DNA of 64,000 bases, taken from the NCBI GenBank assembly GCA_016709445.1, contig JADJMV010000015.1:62001-126000 (forward strand), read 5' to 3'. Positions 1 to 9,127 of this stretch are shown piece by piece (the stretch's first letter is position 1; each line of letters starts with the position of its first letter). Origin of the DNA: Phycisphaerales bacterium. Its GTDB lineage: Bacteria > Planctomycetota > Phycisphaerae > Phycisphaerales > UBA1924. The translations under genes and the position numbers were made by a program. The notes under the pieces were generated by a model. It had not been told where the DNA came from, searched no databases, and saw nothing but the letters and a program-made list of their open reading frames with translations.

Positions 1-576
1 GAACATCGGCTGCACCATCGGGATGAGCACCGTGAAGATCACCACAAGGATGATGCCGCCCAGCGAGACCAGAACGATCGGGTAGATCAGGCTGCCGGCC
101 AGCTTGCCGCGGAGCTCCGCCTGCCGCTCGACGAACTGCCCGAGCCGCATCACGGCGTCCTCGAGGAAGCCGCCCTTCTCTCCCGCACGGATAATCGCGA
201 CCTGTGTCGGCTTGAACAGATCGGGGCGCCGGCTCATGGCCTCCGCCAGCGGCTCGCCCTCGGAGACCGCGCCGGCGATCTCGCGGAACACGCCGGCGAT
301 ACGCTGGTCCTTCTGCCCCGCGAGCACCCGCAACGCCCGCAGCACCGGCACTCCGGCCTGCAGCATGTCTCCAAACTGGATGTACACCTCGGCGAGCCGC
401 CGCGGCGCGAGGCCCCGGCGCCGAGTTCGCAGCCGCTCGGGCCGCGGTGCAATCTTCACGGGCACCAGCGAACGGCCCTCGAGTTCGGTCAGGATGGACT
501 GCTCGCTCGCGCCAGAGAGTACCCCCGCGACCCGCTTGCCCGTGCCGTCTAGTGCTGTGTATTGGAAGAGGGGCAT
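1..576 (-). CDS. gspF: Type II secretion / type IV pilus inner-membrane protein GspF (PilC family), C-terminus cut by window edge
   Basis: The reading frame starts at an ATG at 574-576 and runs off the left edge, giving 192 residues of a protein that is normally about 400. The N-terminus (MPLFQYTALDGTGKR) is the standard GspF opening. It is followed by the first GspF domain with the QFGDMLQAGVPVLRAL and GEKGGFLEDAVMRL stretches, and then a hydrophobic membrane segment next to the edge. GspF/PilC proteins form the inner-membrane platform that the GspE/PilB ATPase drives to assemble pilin. The start lies 13 nt after the stop of the glutathione peroxidase gene, so the two are probably co-transcribed. 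A second, complete GspF is at 28451-29677. The family call is firm; which machine it serves (secretion or pilus) is not decided by the sequence. Confidence 0.9.
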   Translation of the reverse strand, partial: MPLFQYTALDGTGKRVAGVLSGASEQSILTELEGRSLVPVKIAPRPERLRTRRRGLAPRRLAEVYIQFGDMLQAGVPVLRALRVLAGQKDQRIAGVFREIAGAVSEGEPLAEAMSRRPDLFKPTQVAIIRAGEKGGFLEDAVMRLGQFVERQAELRGKLAGSLIYPIVLVSLGGIILVVIFTVLIPMVQPMF

Positions 577-589
577 CGTCTTGGACGGC

Positions 590-1246
590 CTAGGCCGGCT
601 TGTCCTGAGCCTCCGGCGCGGGCTGGTCGAGCAACTCCTCGACCTGTTGGATCAGACTCGCGTCGTCGGGCGCCGTCTTCGGATCGAATCGTCGCACGAC
701 ATGGCCGGTGCGGTCGACCAGGTACTTGGTGAAATTCCAGCTCGGCTCGCCCCCTTGGTCCGCCATGGCCTTGGACAGCTTGTCGTAGAGGGCCTCACGC
801 TCCTCTCCCTTCACGCAGATCTTTGAGAACATCGGGAACGTCACGTCATACTTGCCCGTGCAGAACTCGAGAATCTCCTTGTCCGTCCCCGGCTCCTGGC
901 CGGCAAAGTCGTTGGCGGGGAATCCGAGGATCACCAATCCGCGGTCCTTGTACTTTTCATAGAGCCCCTCGAGGCCCTTGTACTGGGGCGTCAGGCCGCA
1001 CTTGCTCGCCACATTGACGAACATCACCACCCGGCCTCGGTAGGCCTCCAAGGGCTGGGGCTCGCCCTGGATGTCCACCATCGTGAACCCGAGCACCTCG
1101 GTGGGATCGTCGGCGTGCGCATCCACGGGCGGCTCCTGGGTCGCCGGGGTCGGCTGGTGGGGCGGCGTGGCGGAGCCCTGGGCCCACGCCGACGGCGCGG
1201 AGACCAGAGCCAGTACGACCAGTGGCAGGGGCAGGTTGTGTCTCAT
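590..1246 (-). CDS. Exported glutathione peroxidase-family thiol peroxidase
   Basis: This 218-residue protein begins with a signal peptide (hydrophobic LPLVVLALVSAPSAWAQ, likely cleaved after AWA) and a Pro/Thr-rich spacer, followed by a thioredoxin-fold glutathione peroxidase domain. The catalytic residues are visible: Cys83 in NVASKCGLTPQY (a TGC codon, so cysteine rather than selenocysteine), Gln117 in FAGQEPG, and Trp170-Asn171 in SWNFTK. Enzymes of this type reduce hydrogen peroxide or lipid hydroperoxides, usually with thioredoxin as donor in bacteria. Most bacterial homologues are cytoplasmic; the leader here places it in the periplasm or envelope. It sits directly upstream of gspF on the same strand, with no obvious functional link. 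Confidence 0.92.
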   Translation of the reverse strand: MRHNLPLPLVVLALVSAPSAWAQGSATPPHQPTPATQEPPVDAHADDPTEVLGFTMVDIQGEPQPLEAYRGRVVMFVNVASKCGLTPQYKGLEGLYEKYKDRGLVILGFPANDFAGQEPGTDKEILEFCTGKYDVTFPMFSKICVKGEEREALYDKLSKAMADQGGEPSWNFTKYLVDRTGHVVRRFDPKTAPDDASLIQQVEELLDQPAPEAQDKPA

Positions 1247-1293
1247 GCCAACATCTTAACCTCACCCCGCACCCCCCGGGGCTATCGTTGTCC

Positions 1294-2085
1294 GTGCGGG
1301 CCGCTCTGGAGCGAACTGTGCGGTTTGCGGCCGGCGCCCGGAGGGGCGAGCGGGGATCCAATGGATTTGCCGGCAGCCCACCCCTGCGGGGAACCGAACG
1401 CTTCTTTGAGATTGACGTCGAGGTCGTCGGTGATGTCGACCGGACCAGCGGCTACCTCCTGAACATCAAGGCGATCGACGAGGCGGTGCTCGCCAGCGCG
1501 CTCCCAGTCGTGCGGAGGGCCAGCGACCCTACGGGCCCGGGGATGACCGGCGGGGTGCTCGCCGAGTTGATCCAGGCCCTCCGCGGCCGGCTCCCGGTCG
1601 AGGTCCGCCGGGTGCGGCTGCGGCTCTCTCCGTACCATACCCTCGAGATGCGCTCCGACACGACCGACAGCCTGACGCTCCGTCTCCAGTTCGACTTCTC
1701 CGCCTCGCACCGCCTCCACGTGCCGGGCTGGACCGAGGCGGAGAACCGCGAGTGCTTCGGCAAGTGCAACCACCCCAACGGCCACGGGCACAACTACCGT
1801 CTCGAGCCCCGGGTGCGCTTCCCCGCGTCGGGGGCGGGGATCTCCATCGACGCCCTGGAGCGGGTCGTGCAGGACGCGGTGATCGAACGATTCGACCACA
1901 AACACCTCAACCTCGACACGGCGGAATTCGCCGACGGGTCGGGGCTGAATCCCTCCGTCGAGAACATCGCGATGGTCTGCTTCCGACTGCTGGAGCGACC
2001 GGTCGCCGGGCTCGGCTCGGGCGTCTCGCTTGCCTCCGTGAGAGTCTGGGAGACGGACCGGACCAGCGCCGAATACCCGGCCTAG
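1294..2085 (+). CDS. 6-pyruvoyl-tetrahydropterin synthase / QueD family protein, duplicated with a degenerate N-terminal unit
   Basis: The C-terminal half carries the complete zinc site and active-site region of the PTPS/QueD family: FSASHRL, then GKCNHPNGHGHNY (zinc histidines and catalytic Cys) and later FDHKHLN. The N-terminal half (VRFAAGARR ... RTSGYLLNIKAID) looks like a second copy of the same fold that has lost its metal ligands. The product is a tetrahydropterin made from dihydroneopterin triphosphate, for queuosine or pterin synthesis; which one cannot be told here. The GTG at 1294 is chosen because it begins the first beta strand; GTG at 1318 and an ATG at 1222 that overlaps the divergent peroxidase gene are alternatives. 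The neighbours give no pathway hint. Confidence 0.85.
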   Translation: MRAALERTVRFAAGARRGERGSNGFAGSPPLRGTERFFEIDVEVVGDVDRTSGYLLNIKAIDEAVLASALPVVRRASDPTGPGMTGGVLAELIQALRGRLPVEVRRVRLRLSPYHTLEMRSDTTDSLTLRLQFDFSASHRLHVPGWTEAENRECFGKCNHPNGHGHNYRLEPRVRFPASGAGISIDALERVVQDAVIERFDHKHLNLDTAEFADGSGLNPSVENIAMVCFRLLERPVAGLGSGVSLASVRVWETDRTSAEYPA

Positions 2086-2169
2086 GCGGTAGGCCCGCGA
2101 GCATCGCGATTATTGGACTGCGGGACGGCGCTTCAGGGTGGTGGGGTGCGCCCGTAGAATGAACTCGAT

Positions 2170-3852
2170 ATGGGCATGGGTGTTTCCCTCATCGACCGCG
2201 GACTGATCAGCCCCGAGCAACTCGAGGAGGCGCTCGCGGAGCAGCGCTCCAGCGGCGATCGGCTGGACCGAGTCCTCGTCAGGCGCGGGCTCGTCACACG
2301 AGATCAGGCGCTGGCGGCCCTGGGTGACCAATTTCACATGCCGGTGGTCGATCTCGCCGCGGTCGAGGTCGAGACCAAGGTGCTCGAGTCGCTCCCCAGC
2401 AAGCTCGTCTACCGCCAGGGGTGTGTCCCCATCTCGCGGGAGCGGGACCGGCTCGTCATCGCGACCAGCGACCCCTTCGGGATCGATGCCCTCGACGAGT
2501 TGCGCCTCGTCACCGGTTGCGCGATCGACCTGGTCCTGGCCGACGAGGACGACCTCCGCAAGTTCATCCGGACGCACTACGGCGTCGGGGGCGACACACT
2601 CGACGAGATGTCGGCCGAGGCCGGGCCGACCGCCGTCGCGGACGCCGCCGTAGCCGGCGAGATCGAGCAGGCGCAGGAAGCGTCGGTGATCAAGCTCGTC
2701 AACGACCTCCTCGTCGAGGCGATCAGCGAGCGGGCCACCGACGTCCATATCGAGCCCTACGAGCAGGAGCTGCTCGTCCGCTACCGCATCGACGGCGTGC
2801 TGCAGCGGGCCAACGTCGCGGCCACGATCAACCGATTCGGTGCGGCCATCGTCAGCCGTCTGAAGATCATGGCCAACCTCAACATCGCGGAGAAGCGCCT
2901 TCCCCAGGACGGCCGGATCACCTTCCGGCACCGCAGCGAGCGCGGCGGCATCCACGAGATCGACCTGCGCGTCAGCGTGATCCCGATGCTTTTCGGCGAG
3001 GGCGTCGTGCTCCGCCTGCTGAGCAAGACCGCGGTGCTCATGAGCCTGAACGACCTCGGGATGCCCGACCACGTGCTCACGCGGTGGGACGCGATGATCG
3101 GCCGGCCCCACGGCATCCTGCTCGTGACCGGCCCAACGGGCTCGGGTAAGTCGACCACGCTGTACGCCTCCCTCAATCGGATCGTGAGCGACGAGATCAA
3201 GGTCATCACGGTGGAGGACCCGGTCGAGTACCACGTCTCCGGCGTCAACCAGATCCAGGTCAACAGCCGGGTCGGGCTCACATTTGCCTCCGGGCTCCGC
3301 TCCATCCTCCGCCACGACCCCGACGTGGTGATGATCGGCGAAATCCGCGATAAGGAAACCGCCGAGACCGCCGTGCAGGCCTCGCTGACGGGCCACCTGG
3401 TCTTCTCGACCCTGCACACCAACGACGCCCCGGGCGCGACCACGCGTTTGCTCGACATGGGCGTCGAGCCATTCCTCGTGGCCTCCTCCGTCGAGGGCAT
3501 CATGGCCCAGCGTCTCGTGCGGCGGGTCTGCCCCGAGTGTGCCGAGCGATACGTCCCAGACAAGGCCGATCTCCCCGCCGACTTCACCGTCGGCGCCAAG
3601 GAATTGCTCGTCCGGGGTGTCGGGTGCCGCGCCTGCCGCAACACCGGCTATCGCGGGCGGCTCGGCGTGTACGAACTCCTCACGATGGACGACGAGCTGC
3701 GCGAGATGGTGATGCGCCGAGTCAATGCGCCCCAGATCGCCGCCGCCGCGGCCAAGGGTGGTCACCTCTGCACGCTCAAGCAGGACGGCTACGCCAAGAC
3801 CCACGCCGGTCAGACCTCGATCACCGAGGTGATGCGGGCGTTGACAGTCTGA
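2170..3852 (+). CDS. gspE: Type II secretion / type IV pilus assembly ATPase GspE (PilB family), first copy
   Basis: This 560-residue protein has the full GspE layout. An N-terminal MshEN-like domain (GVSLIDRGLISPEQLEEAL) is followed by the N2 region with TDVHIEPYEQELLVRYRIDG. The ATPase core has Walker A GPTGSGKSTT (about residue 321), an Asp box ending in VEDPVEYH, Walker B VMIGEIRDKETAE and a His box HLVFSTLHTNDAPG. A tetracysteine zinc motif (CPECAERY ... GCRACRNTGY) precedes the C-terminus. It hydrolyses ATP in the cytoplasm to drive pseudopilin assembly through GspF. It ends 12 nt before the stop of the convergent gene. A second GspE/PilB is at 29674-31427, so the genome has at least two such motors. 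The ribosome binding site is weak; ATG at 2176 is an alternative start. Confidence 0.95.
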   Translation: MGMGVSLIDRGLISPEQLEEALAEQRSSGDRLDRVLVRRGLVTRDQALAALGDQFHMPVVDLAAVEVETKVLESLPSKLVYRQGCVPISRERDRLVIATSDPFGIDALDELRLVTGCAIDLVLADEDDLRKFIRTHYGVGGDTLDEMSAEAGPTAVADAAVAGEIEQAQEASVIKLVNDLLVEAISERATDVHIEPYEQELLVRYRIDGVLQRANVAATINRFGAAIVSRLKIMANLNIAEKRLPQDGRITFRHRSERGGIHEIDLRVSVIPMLFGEGVVLRLLSKTAVLMSLNDLGMPDHVLTRWDAMIGRPHGILLVTGPTGSGKSTTLYASLNRIVSDEIKVITVEDPVEYHVSGVNQIQVNSRVGLTFASGLRSILRHDPDVVMIGEIRDKETAETAVQASLTGHLVFSTLHTNDAPGATTRLLDMGVEPFLVASSVEGIMAQRLVRRVCPECAERYVPDKADLPADFTVGAKELLVRGVGCRACRNTGYRGRLGVYELLTMDDELREMVMRRVNAPQIAAAAAKGGHLCTLKQDGYAKTHAGQTSITEVMRALTV

Positions 3853-3864
3853 TCGCCGGCGGAC

Positions 3865-4893
3865 TCAGTGCGACAGCTTGGCAAGCACCGTCGCCGCGCC
3901 ATCCAGATCCGCCTCGCCGGTCGCGACCACGAGGATGGTTCGGTCTGCGATCCTGATGAACCGCACGAGCACCTGCGGGTCCTCTTGCTGGGGAAGCCTC
4001 GCCGCCTCGATCAGCGCGAGCCGGCCGGTTGCCCGCCCCGAGGGCTCTCGGGCCCACGCCAGACGCAGCCCGAAGACGGACTGCATCTGCCCTGCCACGG
4101 TCCGGTCGGAGGCGCCGCGCGCCAGCGGAGCCGCGAGGACCGGGCCCTCGACCCCGACCCACGCCCAGACCCGGCCCTCCAACCCCGTGAGCGCCAGATC
4201 GGTCATGGAGAGCGCGAACGCCCCCCACTGCTCCCCAAAGTCGATCTGGAGAGGGGACTCCGGCGGCGCCTCACCCCGGTAGGGCGCCTCGGCCACCTCC
4301 GCGATCGGCTGGGCGTGCCAGCGCCCCGGCTGTTCGGAGCGGGATTCGTAGAAAAGTACGGCCGCGAGCGGCCCGTCATCCTCGGGCGAGGCCGGAAGAA
4401 ACGAAAGCCTCGCACGCCGGGCGTTGTCGAGGCTCAGCGCATCGAGGGCCCGGCCACGCATCGACCGGCTAAAGGGCTGAGGAGATTGACCCCGGAACGC
4501 ATTCAGATCGATGCTGAGTTCCAGCGCCGCATCGGCCGGGACCTCGCCCGGCTCGCGCACACCGAGCACGTCCTTCTCGTCGAGAATCAGATCCCATGTG
4601 CCGGTCGGCGGCGCGTCCTTCGCCATGCGCTCTACCCATCGCCGCCACGGACTGTCGGCGGACGCCCCGGCCACCGACCCTTCCACCCATGATGCCGATG
4701 CGCCGATCAGCCGAAGCACCCGCGTCTCAAGCGGCGAACGCTCGGTTCCCACGCTGATGCGCCCGACGGGTGGCGGCGCTGAGGCCTCCTCCTGGGCAAA
4801 CAGGGTGTTCATGGGGACAAGTAAGAGGGCGAGCGCGGCCGCTGCCACGCCCGCCCGCGATGTCCGTGCCGACGACAGGGGTGTCCGAGCCAT
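3865..4893 (-). CDS. Exported protein of unknown function
   Basis: The 342-residue product has a signal peptide (VAAAALALLLVPMNTLFAQE). The rest is a mixed alpha/beta soluble region with no catalytic motif I recognise. Repeated phrases such as DLALTGLEGRVWAWVGVEGP and FIRIADRTILVVATGEADLDGA suggest a protein that evaluates or stores numeric-like beta units, but this is not diagnostic. The start at 4893 follows a short GAGG-type ribosome binding site. It lies 12 nt downstream of the larger exported protein at 4906-6864 on the same strand, so the two are very likely one operon and may act together. No family assignment is made. Confidence 0.7.
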   Translation of the reverse strand: MARTPLSSARTSRAGVAAAALALLLVPMNTLFAQEEASAPPPVGRISVGTERSPLETRVLRLIGASASWVEGSVAGASADSPWRRWVERMAKDAPPTGTWDLILDEKDVLGVREPGEVPADAALELSIDLNAFRGQSPQPFSRSMRGRALDALSLDNARRARLSFLPASPEDDGPLAAVLFYESRSEQPGRWHAQPIAEVAEAPYRGEAPPESPLQIDFGEQWGAFALSMTDLALTGLEGRVWAWVGVEGPVLAAPLARGASDRTVAGQMQSVFGLRLAWAREPSGRATGRLALIEAARLPQQEDPQVLVRFIRIADRTILVVATGEADLDGAATVLAKLSH

Positions 4894-4905
4894 GACCTCA
4901 GCGTA

Positions 4906-6864
4906 TCACGGCCGGAGGGAGCCCCATGCCGGAGGAAGGGCCAACGATGCTGGGCTGGTGACGCCGGAAACCAGCGTGGCGAGACCCGTCGTGGGGTCAC
5001 CGAGCAGGCGGCCCTCGATCAGACTGGCATAGGTGTCGAACGAACCCACCGGCCCGGACCATCCGTGATCCATCTGCTGGGTGACGAACCCCCCAACGCC
5101 AATGGCTGCGGCTGCGAGAGGCAAGGCCGCGGAGGCGACGCCCATGTCGCCCCCGGCGTTCACGAGCAGCGACCGATCGCCCCAACCGCTGGTGACGAGG
5201 TCCTCGCCCTCCCAGCGCGTAATCCGGACGGATGCGACGGGATTGGAGCCCAGGAGGTCCCGGTAGAGCGGCAGAATCATGCCCGGGTCGCGGACGCCAT
5301 GATCGGTTGGGGAACGGACGAGATTCGAGACGCCGGACGCCATCAGGCTGAGGATCGGATATCCCGCACGCAGGGATCTGGGGGTGTCGACGAACGAGAT
5401 CTGGGTGGCGCCCTTGCCGTGTTCCTTGAAGACCGGCGCGAAGCGCGGGTTGGCCGTGAGGCCGTCATCGCCCTTGCCGATCGCCTGCCGCGCCGCGGCC
5501 ACGGCGGCCTGGGGAGTGAGGGCCCCGATGAACCAACTGTCGGTCATGGCAAACGAGAACTCGAACGGCACCGGCAGGCCGGGGAATCGCAGGCTGAGCA
5601 CGTCGATCCCCGCCTCGGGTACCCAGTGCTCGATGGCGACATACATCCCGGGCTTGCCGGCTTCCTCCAGCTTGTCGTTGGCGACGTTGGCGAGCGATCG
5701 GAGGGCATCGGTGAAACGGTCGTGGTCCTTGATCGTCATCATCGCGACGGCGGAGAGGAGCGAGCCGCCGCCGGTGGATTCGGCGTTGTAGAGGGCGAAC
5801 GTACCTCCCAGGCTGTGGAACACGTCCTCGACCAGATCTACTCCGGTCGCGTCCTCGAACTCATCGAGAAAGTTCTGAACGGGCAGGCCCTGCTCGGTCA
5901 TCTGCTCGACGGCCCGATCGATCGAGGCAAAGCTCGCCTTGCCGATGGATGCGCCGTACGCGTCCGCGGGCACGGCCCGGAGCTCCGCCGCCGTGATCGC
6001 CTCGGTCGGGAGCGCGAGGTGCTTCGCGTATTTCGCGGCCCCACGGACGATCATCTTGGACACCGACGCAGAGGGTGTGGCCCCGGCCTGGAACTCGATC
6101 CGCATGGCCTCGTCGCCGATCAGGCCCATCTCCGTGAATCGGCCGAGAAACTCGTTGACCATCTCGTTCTGCGTTCCGGCGAAGTTCCTGACGAGCTTGC
6201 TGGCCGGGGTCAGCGTCGAGAAATCCACGGAGCCTGTCAGAAAGCTCTTGAAGCCTCGCTCTTCCACAAGGGACATGGGCTGGGCGAATGCTCCATCCGG
6301 ATCGTTGACCGTCCCGACAACGATCTCGTAGCGCCAACCCGACTCGGCCTTGCGGGGGCCGAAGCTGAGCAGCCCGAAGGGGAGCATCATCTCGCTCATC
6401 CCCTTGAAGCGTTTGCTCGGCTCGAGGGGGATCTCGACCCCACGTTCCTCGGTGATCTGGTTGGTGAGGCCGAGGATCGCGTCGCGGATCTCGTCGACCT
6501 CGCCTTCATTGGCGCACTGCACGCTCGCGACGAACCCGTACCCGAAGAAGCCGCCGGAGGGGTTGTCACCGTCGTACAGGATGGCGACACGCGCCGGTTT
6601 GGCGATCGTCTTCAGGAAGAGCTGGATGAGGCCCGCCGCTTCGGGCGGCATGTTCTCGAGTTCGGCCGGCAGCTCGGCGACCCGATCCGGGAGCATCGCC
6701 AGCGCGTCGCGGAGTCCGGCGTCCCGCTGATCGACGAAGAATGAGGACATGCCTGTGTGATCGAATGTCATGAATGGGCGCGTGCCGTCCTGAGCCCAGA
6801 GGGGGCTCGCGAGGCCGACGGAGGCCAGCAGGACGGTGGCTCGAATTCGGAAGGACCGGTGCAT
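4906..6864 (-). CDS. Large exported protein of unknown function, resembling planctomycete DUF3352-type proteins
   Basis: The ATG at 6862-6864 has a good AGGAGGAAG ribosome binding site and begins a signal peptide (RIRATVLLASVGLASPLWAQ). The 652-residue mature protein contains long alternating helices and strands with phrases such as FAMTDSWFIGALTPQAA and LSRFPGL-type segments that I associate with planctomycete DUF3352-like proteins. That link is from memory and uncertain. A hydrophobic Ala/Gly-rich segment near the C-terminus (ASAALPLAAAAIGVGGFV) could be a membrane anchor or a prepilin-like helix. The gene is followed 12 nt later by another exported protein. The frame remains open upstream to 7164, but that part overlaps the divergent glycosyltransferase promoter and has no leader. 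Confidence 0.72.
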   Translation of the reverse strand: MHRSFRIRATVLLASVGLASPLWAQDGTRPFMTFDHTGMSSFFVDQRDAGLRDALAMLPDRVAELPAELENMPPEAAGLIQLFLKTIAKPARVAILYDGDNPSGGFFGYGFVASVQCANEGEVDEIRDAILGLTNQITEERGVEIPLEPSKRFKGMSEMMLPFGLLSFGPRKAESGWRYEIVVGTVNDPDGAFAQPMSLVEERGFKSFLTGSVDFSTLTPASKLVRNFAGTQNEMVNEFLGRFTEMGLIGDEAMRIEFQAGATPSASVSKMIVRGAAKYAKHLALPTEAITAAELRAVPADAYGASIGKASFASIDRAVEQMTEQGLPVQNFLDEFEDATGVDLVEDVFHSLGGTFALYNAESTGGGSLLSAVAMMTIKDHDRFTDALRSLANVANDKLEEAGKPGMYVAIEHWVPEAGIDVLSLRFPGLPVPFEFSFAMTDSWFIGALTPQAAVAAARQAIGKGDDGLTANPRFAPVFKEHGKGATQISFVDTPRSLRAGYPILSLMASGVSNLVRSPTDHGVRDPGMILPLYRDLLGSNPVASVRITRWEGEDLVTSGWGDRSLLVNAGGDMGVASAALPLAAAAIGVGGFVTQQMDHGWSGPVGSFDTYASLIEGRLLGDPTTGLATLVSGVTSPASLALPPAWGSLRP

Positions 6865-7008
6865 GACTTCCTCCTCTTGACTCGTTGGATCGCGCCCCAG
6901 GGGGCGCAGCGGGCCGCGGTACGCCTCGGGAGGGTCCCCGGGGTCAGGATGATATTCGGAATACGCGACCGGCCGTTTTGGTCCGACCGCCGGGGTACCA
7001 TCGCCCCC

Positions 7009-8058
7009 GTGGAGGCCCCCGGCCGCATCCTCCTCATCCGCCCCAGCGCCCTCGGCGACGTCTGCCGCACGGTCCCCGTGCTGGTGAGCCTCCGACGGGC
7101 CTATCCCGGCGCACGCATCGACTGGCTCGTCCAGGACACCTTCGCGGACGCCGTCCGTGCCCACCCGGCGTTGACGGGGGTCCTTCCCTTTCCCCGCCGA
7201 GCGCTGGGGGAGGCGATGCGGGGCGCCCGCTTCGGTGAAGTTTCCCGGTTTCTCGGCCTGCTTCGGGCCCCCAGCTACGACTTAGTCCTCGACGCCCAGG
7301 GGCTGTTCCGCTCCGCATGGTTTGCCTGGGCCACCCGCAGCCCCAGGCGCGTGGGCCACCGGGGCGCGAGAGAGCTTGGATGGCTGTTCTACACGGAATG
7401 CGAGCGCGGTTCCGAGGGCCGGCACACCGTGGACCGCATGCTCGCGCTCGTCGCCGCCGCGGGGGTGGAGCCGTGCCGGGAGATGCGCCTGCACACGCCC
7501 GCTCCCGAGCGCGAGCAGGCGCTCGCGGACCCCGCGCTCGCCGGGCCCTTCGCCCTCCTCGCCCCGGCGACTCGGTGGCCGGGCAAGCAGTGGCCCGCGG
7601 ACCGTTTCGCGGCGGTCGCGGAAGGCCTGCTTCGGGAGGGATTGGTTGAACGGGTCGTTCTCGTCGGCACAAAGGGCGAAAGGGAGCAGTGCGGGCCGCT
7701 GCTTGCGTTGGCGGCCCGAGAGCCCCGCGTGCTGGACCGGATGGGCGGGACGACCGTGGCGGGGCTGATGGCGATGATCGAACGCAGCGCACTCGTCGTG
7801 GCGAACGACTCGGCGGCCGTGCACATGGCCGTGGGATTCGATCGTCCCCTGGTCGCGCTCTACGGGCCAACACGCGTCGGCTTGGTTGGCCCGTACGGGC
7901 GCGACGCCGACGTGTTGCAGCACGTCACCGCGGGAGACCGGCTCGACCACAAAGACCACCACGCCGGTCGGCTCCAGATGGAGCGGATCGGCGTGGACGA
8001 GGTCCTGGATGCCTGCACGGATCGGCTCAGCCGTGCCGACGCTCGAACTCTTTCATGA
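7009..8058 (+). CDS. Glycosyltransferase family 9 (heptosyltransferase-like)
   Basis: From the GTG at 7009 the protein (349 residues) opens with GRILLIRPSALGDVCRTVPVL, the characteristic start of ADP-heptose:LPS heptosyltransferases. The C-terminal nucleotide-sugar half shows FALLAPATRWPGKQWP, then RSALVVANDSAAVHMAVGFDRPLVALYGPT, which carries the conserved donor-site D-S-x-x-x-H pattern. Such enzymes add heptose or related sugars to lipopolysaccharide core at the inner face of the inner membrane, consistent with a Gram-negative-type envelope. ATG at 6949 would add 20 residues of unlikely sequence. The last 32 nt overlap the tail of serC on the opposite strand. Confidence 0.88.
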   Translation: MEAPGRILLIRPSALGDVCRTVPVLVSLRRAYPGARIDWLVQDTFADAVRAHPALTGVLPFPRRALGEAMRGARFGEVSRFLGLLRAPSYDLVLDAQGLFRSAWFAWATRSPRRVGHRGARELGWLFYTECERGSEGRHTVDRMLALVAAAGVEPCREMRLHTPAPEREQALADPALAGPFALLAPATRWPGKQWPADRFAAVAEGLLREGLVERVVLVGTKGEREQCGPLLALAAREPRVLDRMGGTTVAGLMAMIERSALVVANDSAAVHMAVGFDRPLVALYGPTRVGLVGPYGRDADVLQHVTAGDRLDHKDHHAGRLQMERIGVDEVLDACTDRLSRADARTLS

Positions 8059-9127
8059 ACTGGGCGAGCGCCTCGCAGCCCTCGACGGGCATCGCGTTGT
8101 AGGTGCTGGCGCGCATGCCCCCGATCGAGCGGTGGCCCTTGAGGTTGTCCATGCCCTCCTTCAGGGCCTCGGCGATGAAGGCCTTGTCGAGTTCGGGCGA
8201 GGTCGTGTGGAACGAGATGTTCATCAGCGAGCGGCTGTCCTCGCGGGCGTGGCCCTTGTAGAACCCGGTCGAGTCGATCACGTCGTAGATGATCTTGGCC
8301 TTGGATTTGTTGCGCTGCGCGACGGCCGCGAGCCCGCCCTGCTTGAGGATCCACTTGAACACCAGCCCCACGACATAGATGGCGAAGACCGGCGGGGTGT
8401 TGGGGCGGGACTCGTTCTCCGCGAAGGCCTTGTAGCTGAGCGTCATCGGGAGCGGCCGGGGCGCCTTCTCGAGCAGCTCCTTCTTGAGGATGACGAGCGT
8501 GGTGCCGGCGGGGCCGAGGTTCTTCTGGGCGCCGGCGTAGATGAGGCTGAACTTGCGGATGTCCAGCGGCTCGGAATAGATATCGCTGCACATGTCGCAC
8601 ACGAGCGGCACGCCCGCCGGGGCGGTCGGCACGTAGTGGAACTGCGTGCCCATGATCGTGTTGTTGCTTGTGTAGTGGACGTACGCGGGCTTCTCGGAGT
8701 ACTTGATCTCCGACTGCTGCGGGATGTGGTCGTAGTTGGTCGCCTTGCCGTCGAAGGCCAGGTGCGGCTTGCCGTAGAACTTGCACTCCTTGGCCGACTT
8801 GTCGGCCCAGTAGCCGGTGACCAGGTAGTCGGCCGTCGCCCCGTCGGGGAGCAGGTTGGCCGGGATGAGCGCGTTCTGCATGCTCGCGCCGCCGCTCATG
8901 AAGAGGATCTCGTAGTCGTCCGGGATCCCGCCAACCTTGCGGCAGTCCTGGAAGGCCTCGTGCAGCACCCGGTCGTAGGTGTCTGCGCGGTGCGAGTGCT
9001 CCATGATGCCGACGCCACTCCCCGCGATGTTCCAGACATCCTCCTGGACCTGCTTGAGCACCTCCTCGGGGAGCACACCCGGGCCGGCGGAGAAGTTGAA
9101 CACACGATCTGTCGCGGTCGCGGTCAT
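8027..9127 (-). CDS. serC: Phosphoserine aminotransferase
   Basis: The 366-residue protein matches SerC throughout: the start VFNFSAGPGVLPEEVL, GVGIMEHSHR, the PLP-lysine region LIYAGAQKNLGPAGTTLVI, the FYKGHAREDSRSLMNISF segment and the ending GHRSIGGMRASTYNAMP. It converts 3-phosphohydroxypyruvate and glutamate to phosphoserine and 2-oxoglutarate, the second step of serine synthesis (it can also serve pyridoxine synthesis). It starts in an ATGA overlap with the stop of serA, so serA and serC are translationally coupled. Length and motifs are normal. Confidence 0.96.
   Translation of the reverse strand: MTATATDRVFNFSAGPGVLPEEVLKQVQEDVWNIAGSGVGIMEHSHRADTYDRVLHEAFQDCRKVGGIPDDYEILFMSGGASMQNALIPANLLPDGATADYLVTGYWADKSAKECKFYGKPHLAFDGKATNYDHIPQQSEIKYSEKPAYVHYTSNNTIMGTQFHYVPTAPAGVPLVCDMCSDIYSEPLDIRKFSLIYAGAQKNLGPAGTTLVILKKELLEKAPRPLPMTLSYKAFAENESRPNTPPVFAIYVVGLVFKWILKQGGLAAVAQRNKSKAKIIYDVIDSTGFYKGHAREDSRSLMNISFHTTSPELDKAFIAEALKEGMDNLKGHRSIGGMRASTYNAMPVEGCEALAQFMKEFERRHG

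Noticed and set aside
2110..3804. A 564-codon open frame opposite gspE
   Set aside because: The plus strand encodes an unmistakable GspE ATPase. The antisense text is low-complexity His/Asp/Gly-rich with no motif.
5065..6744. A 559-codon open frame opposite the exported protein at 4906-6864
   Set aside because: The minus-strand frame has a signal peptide and a strong ribosome binding site. The plus-strand frame has neither.
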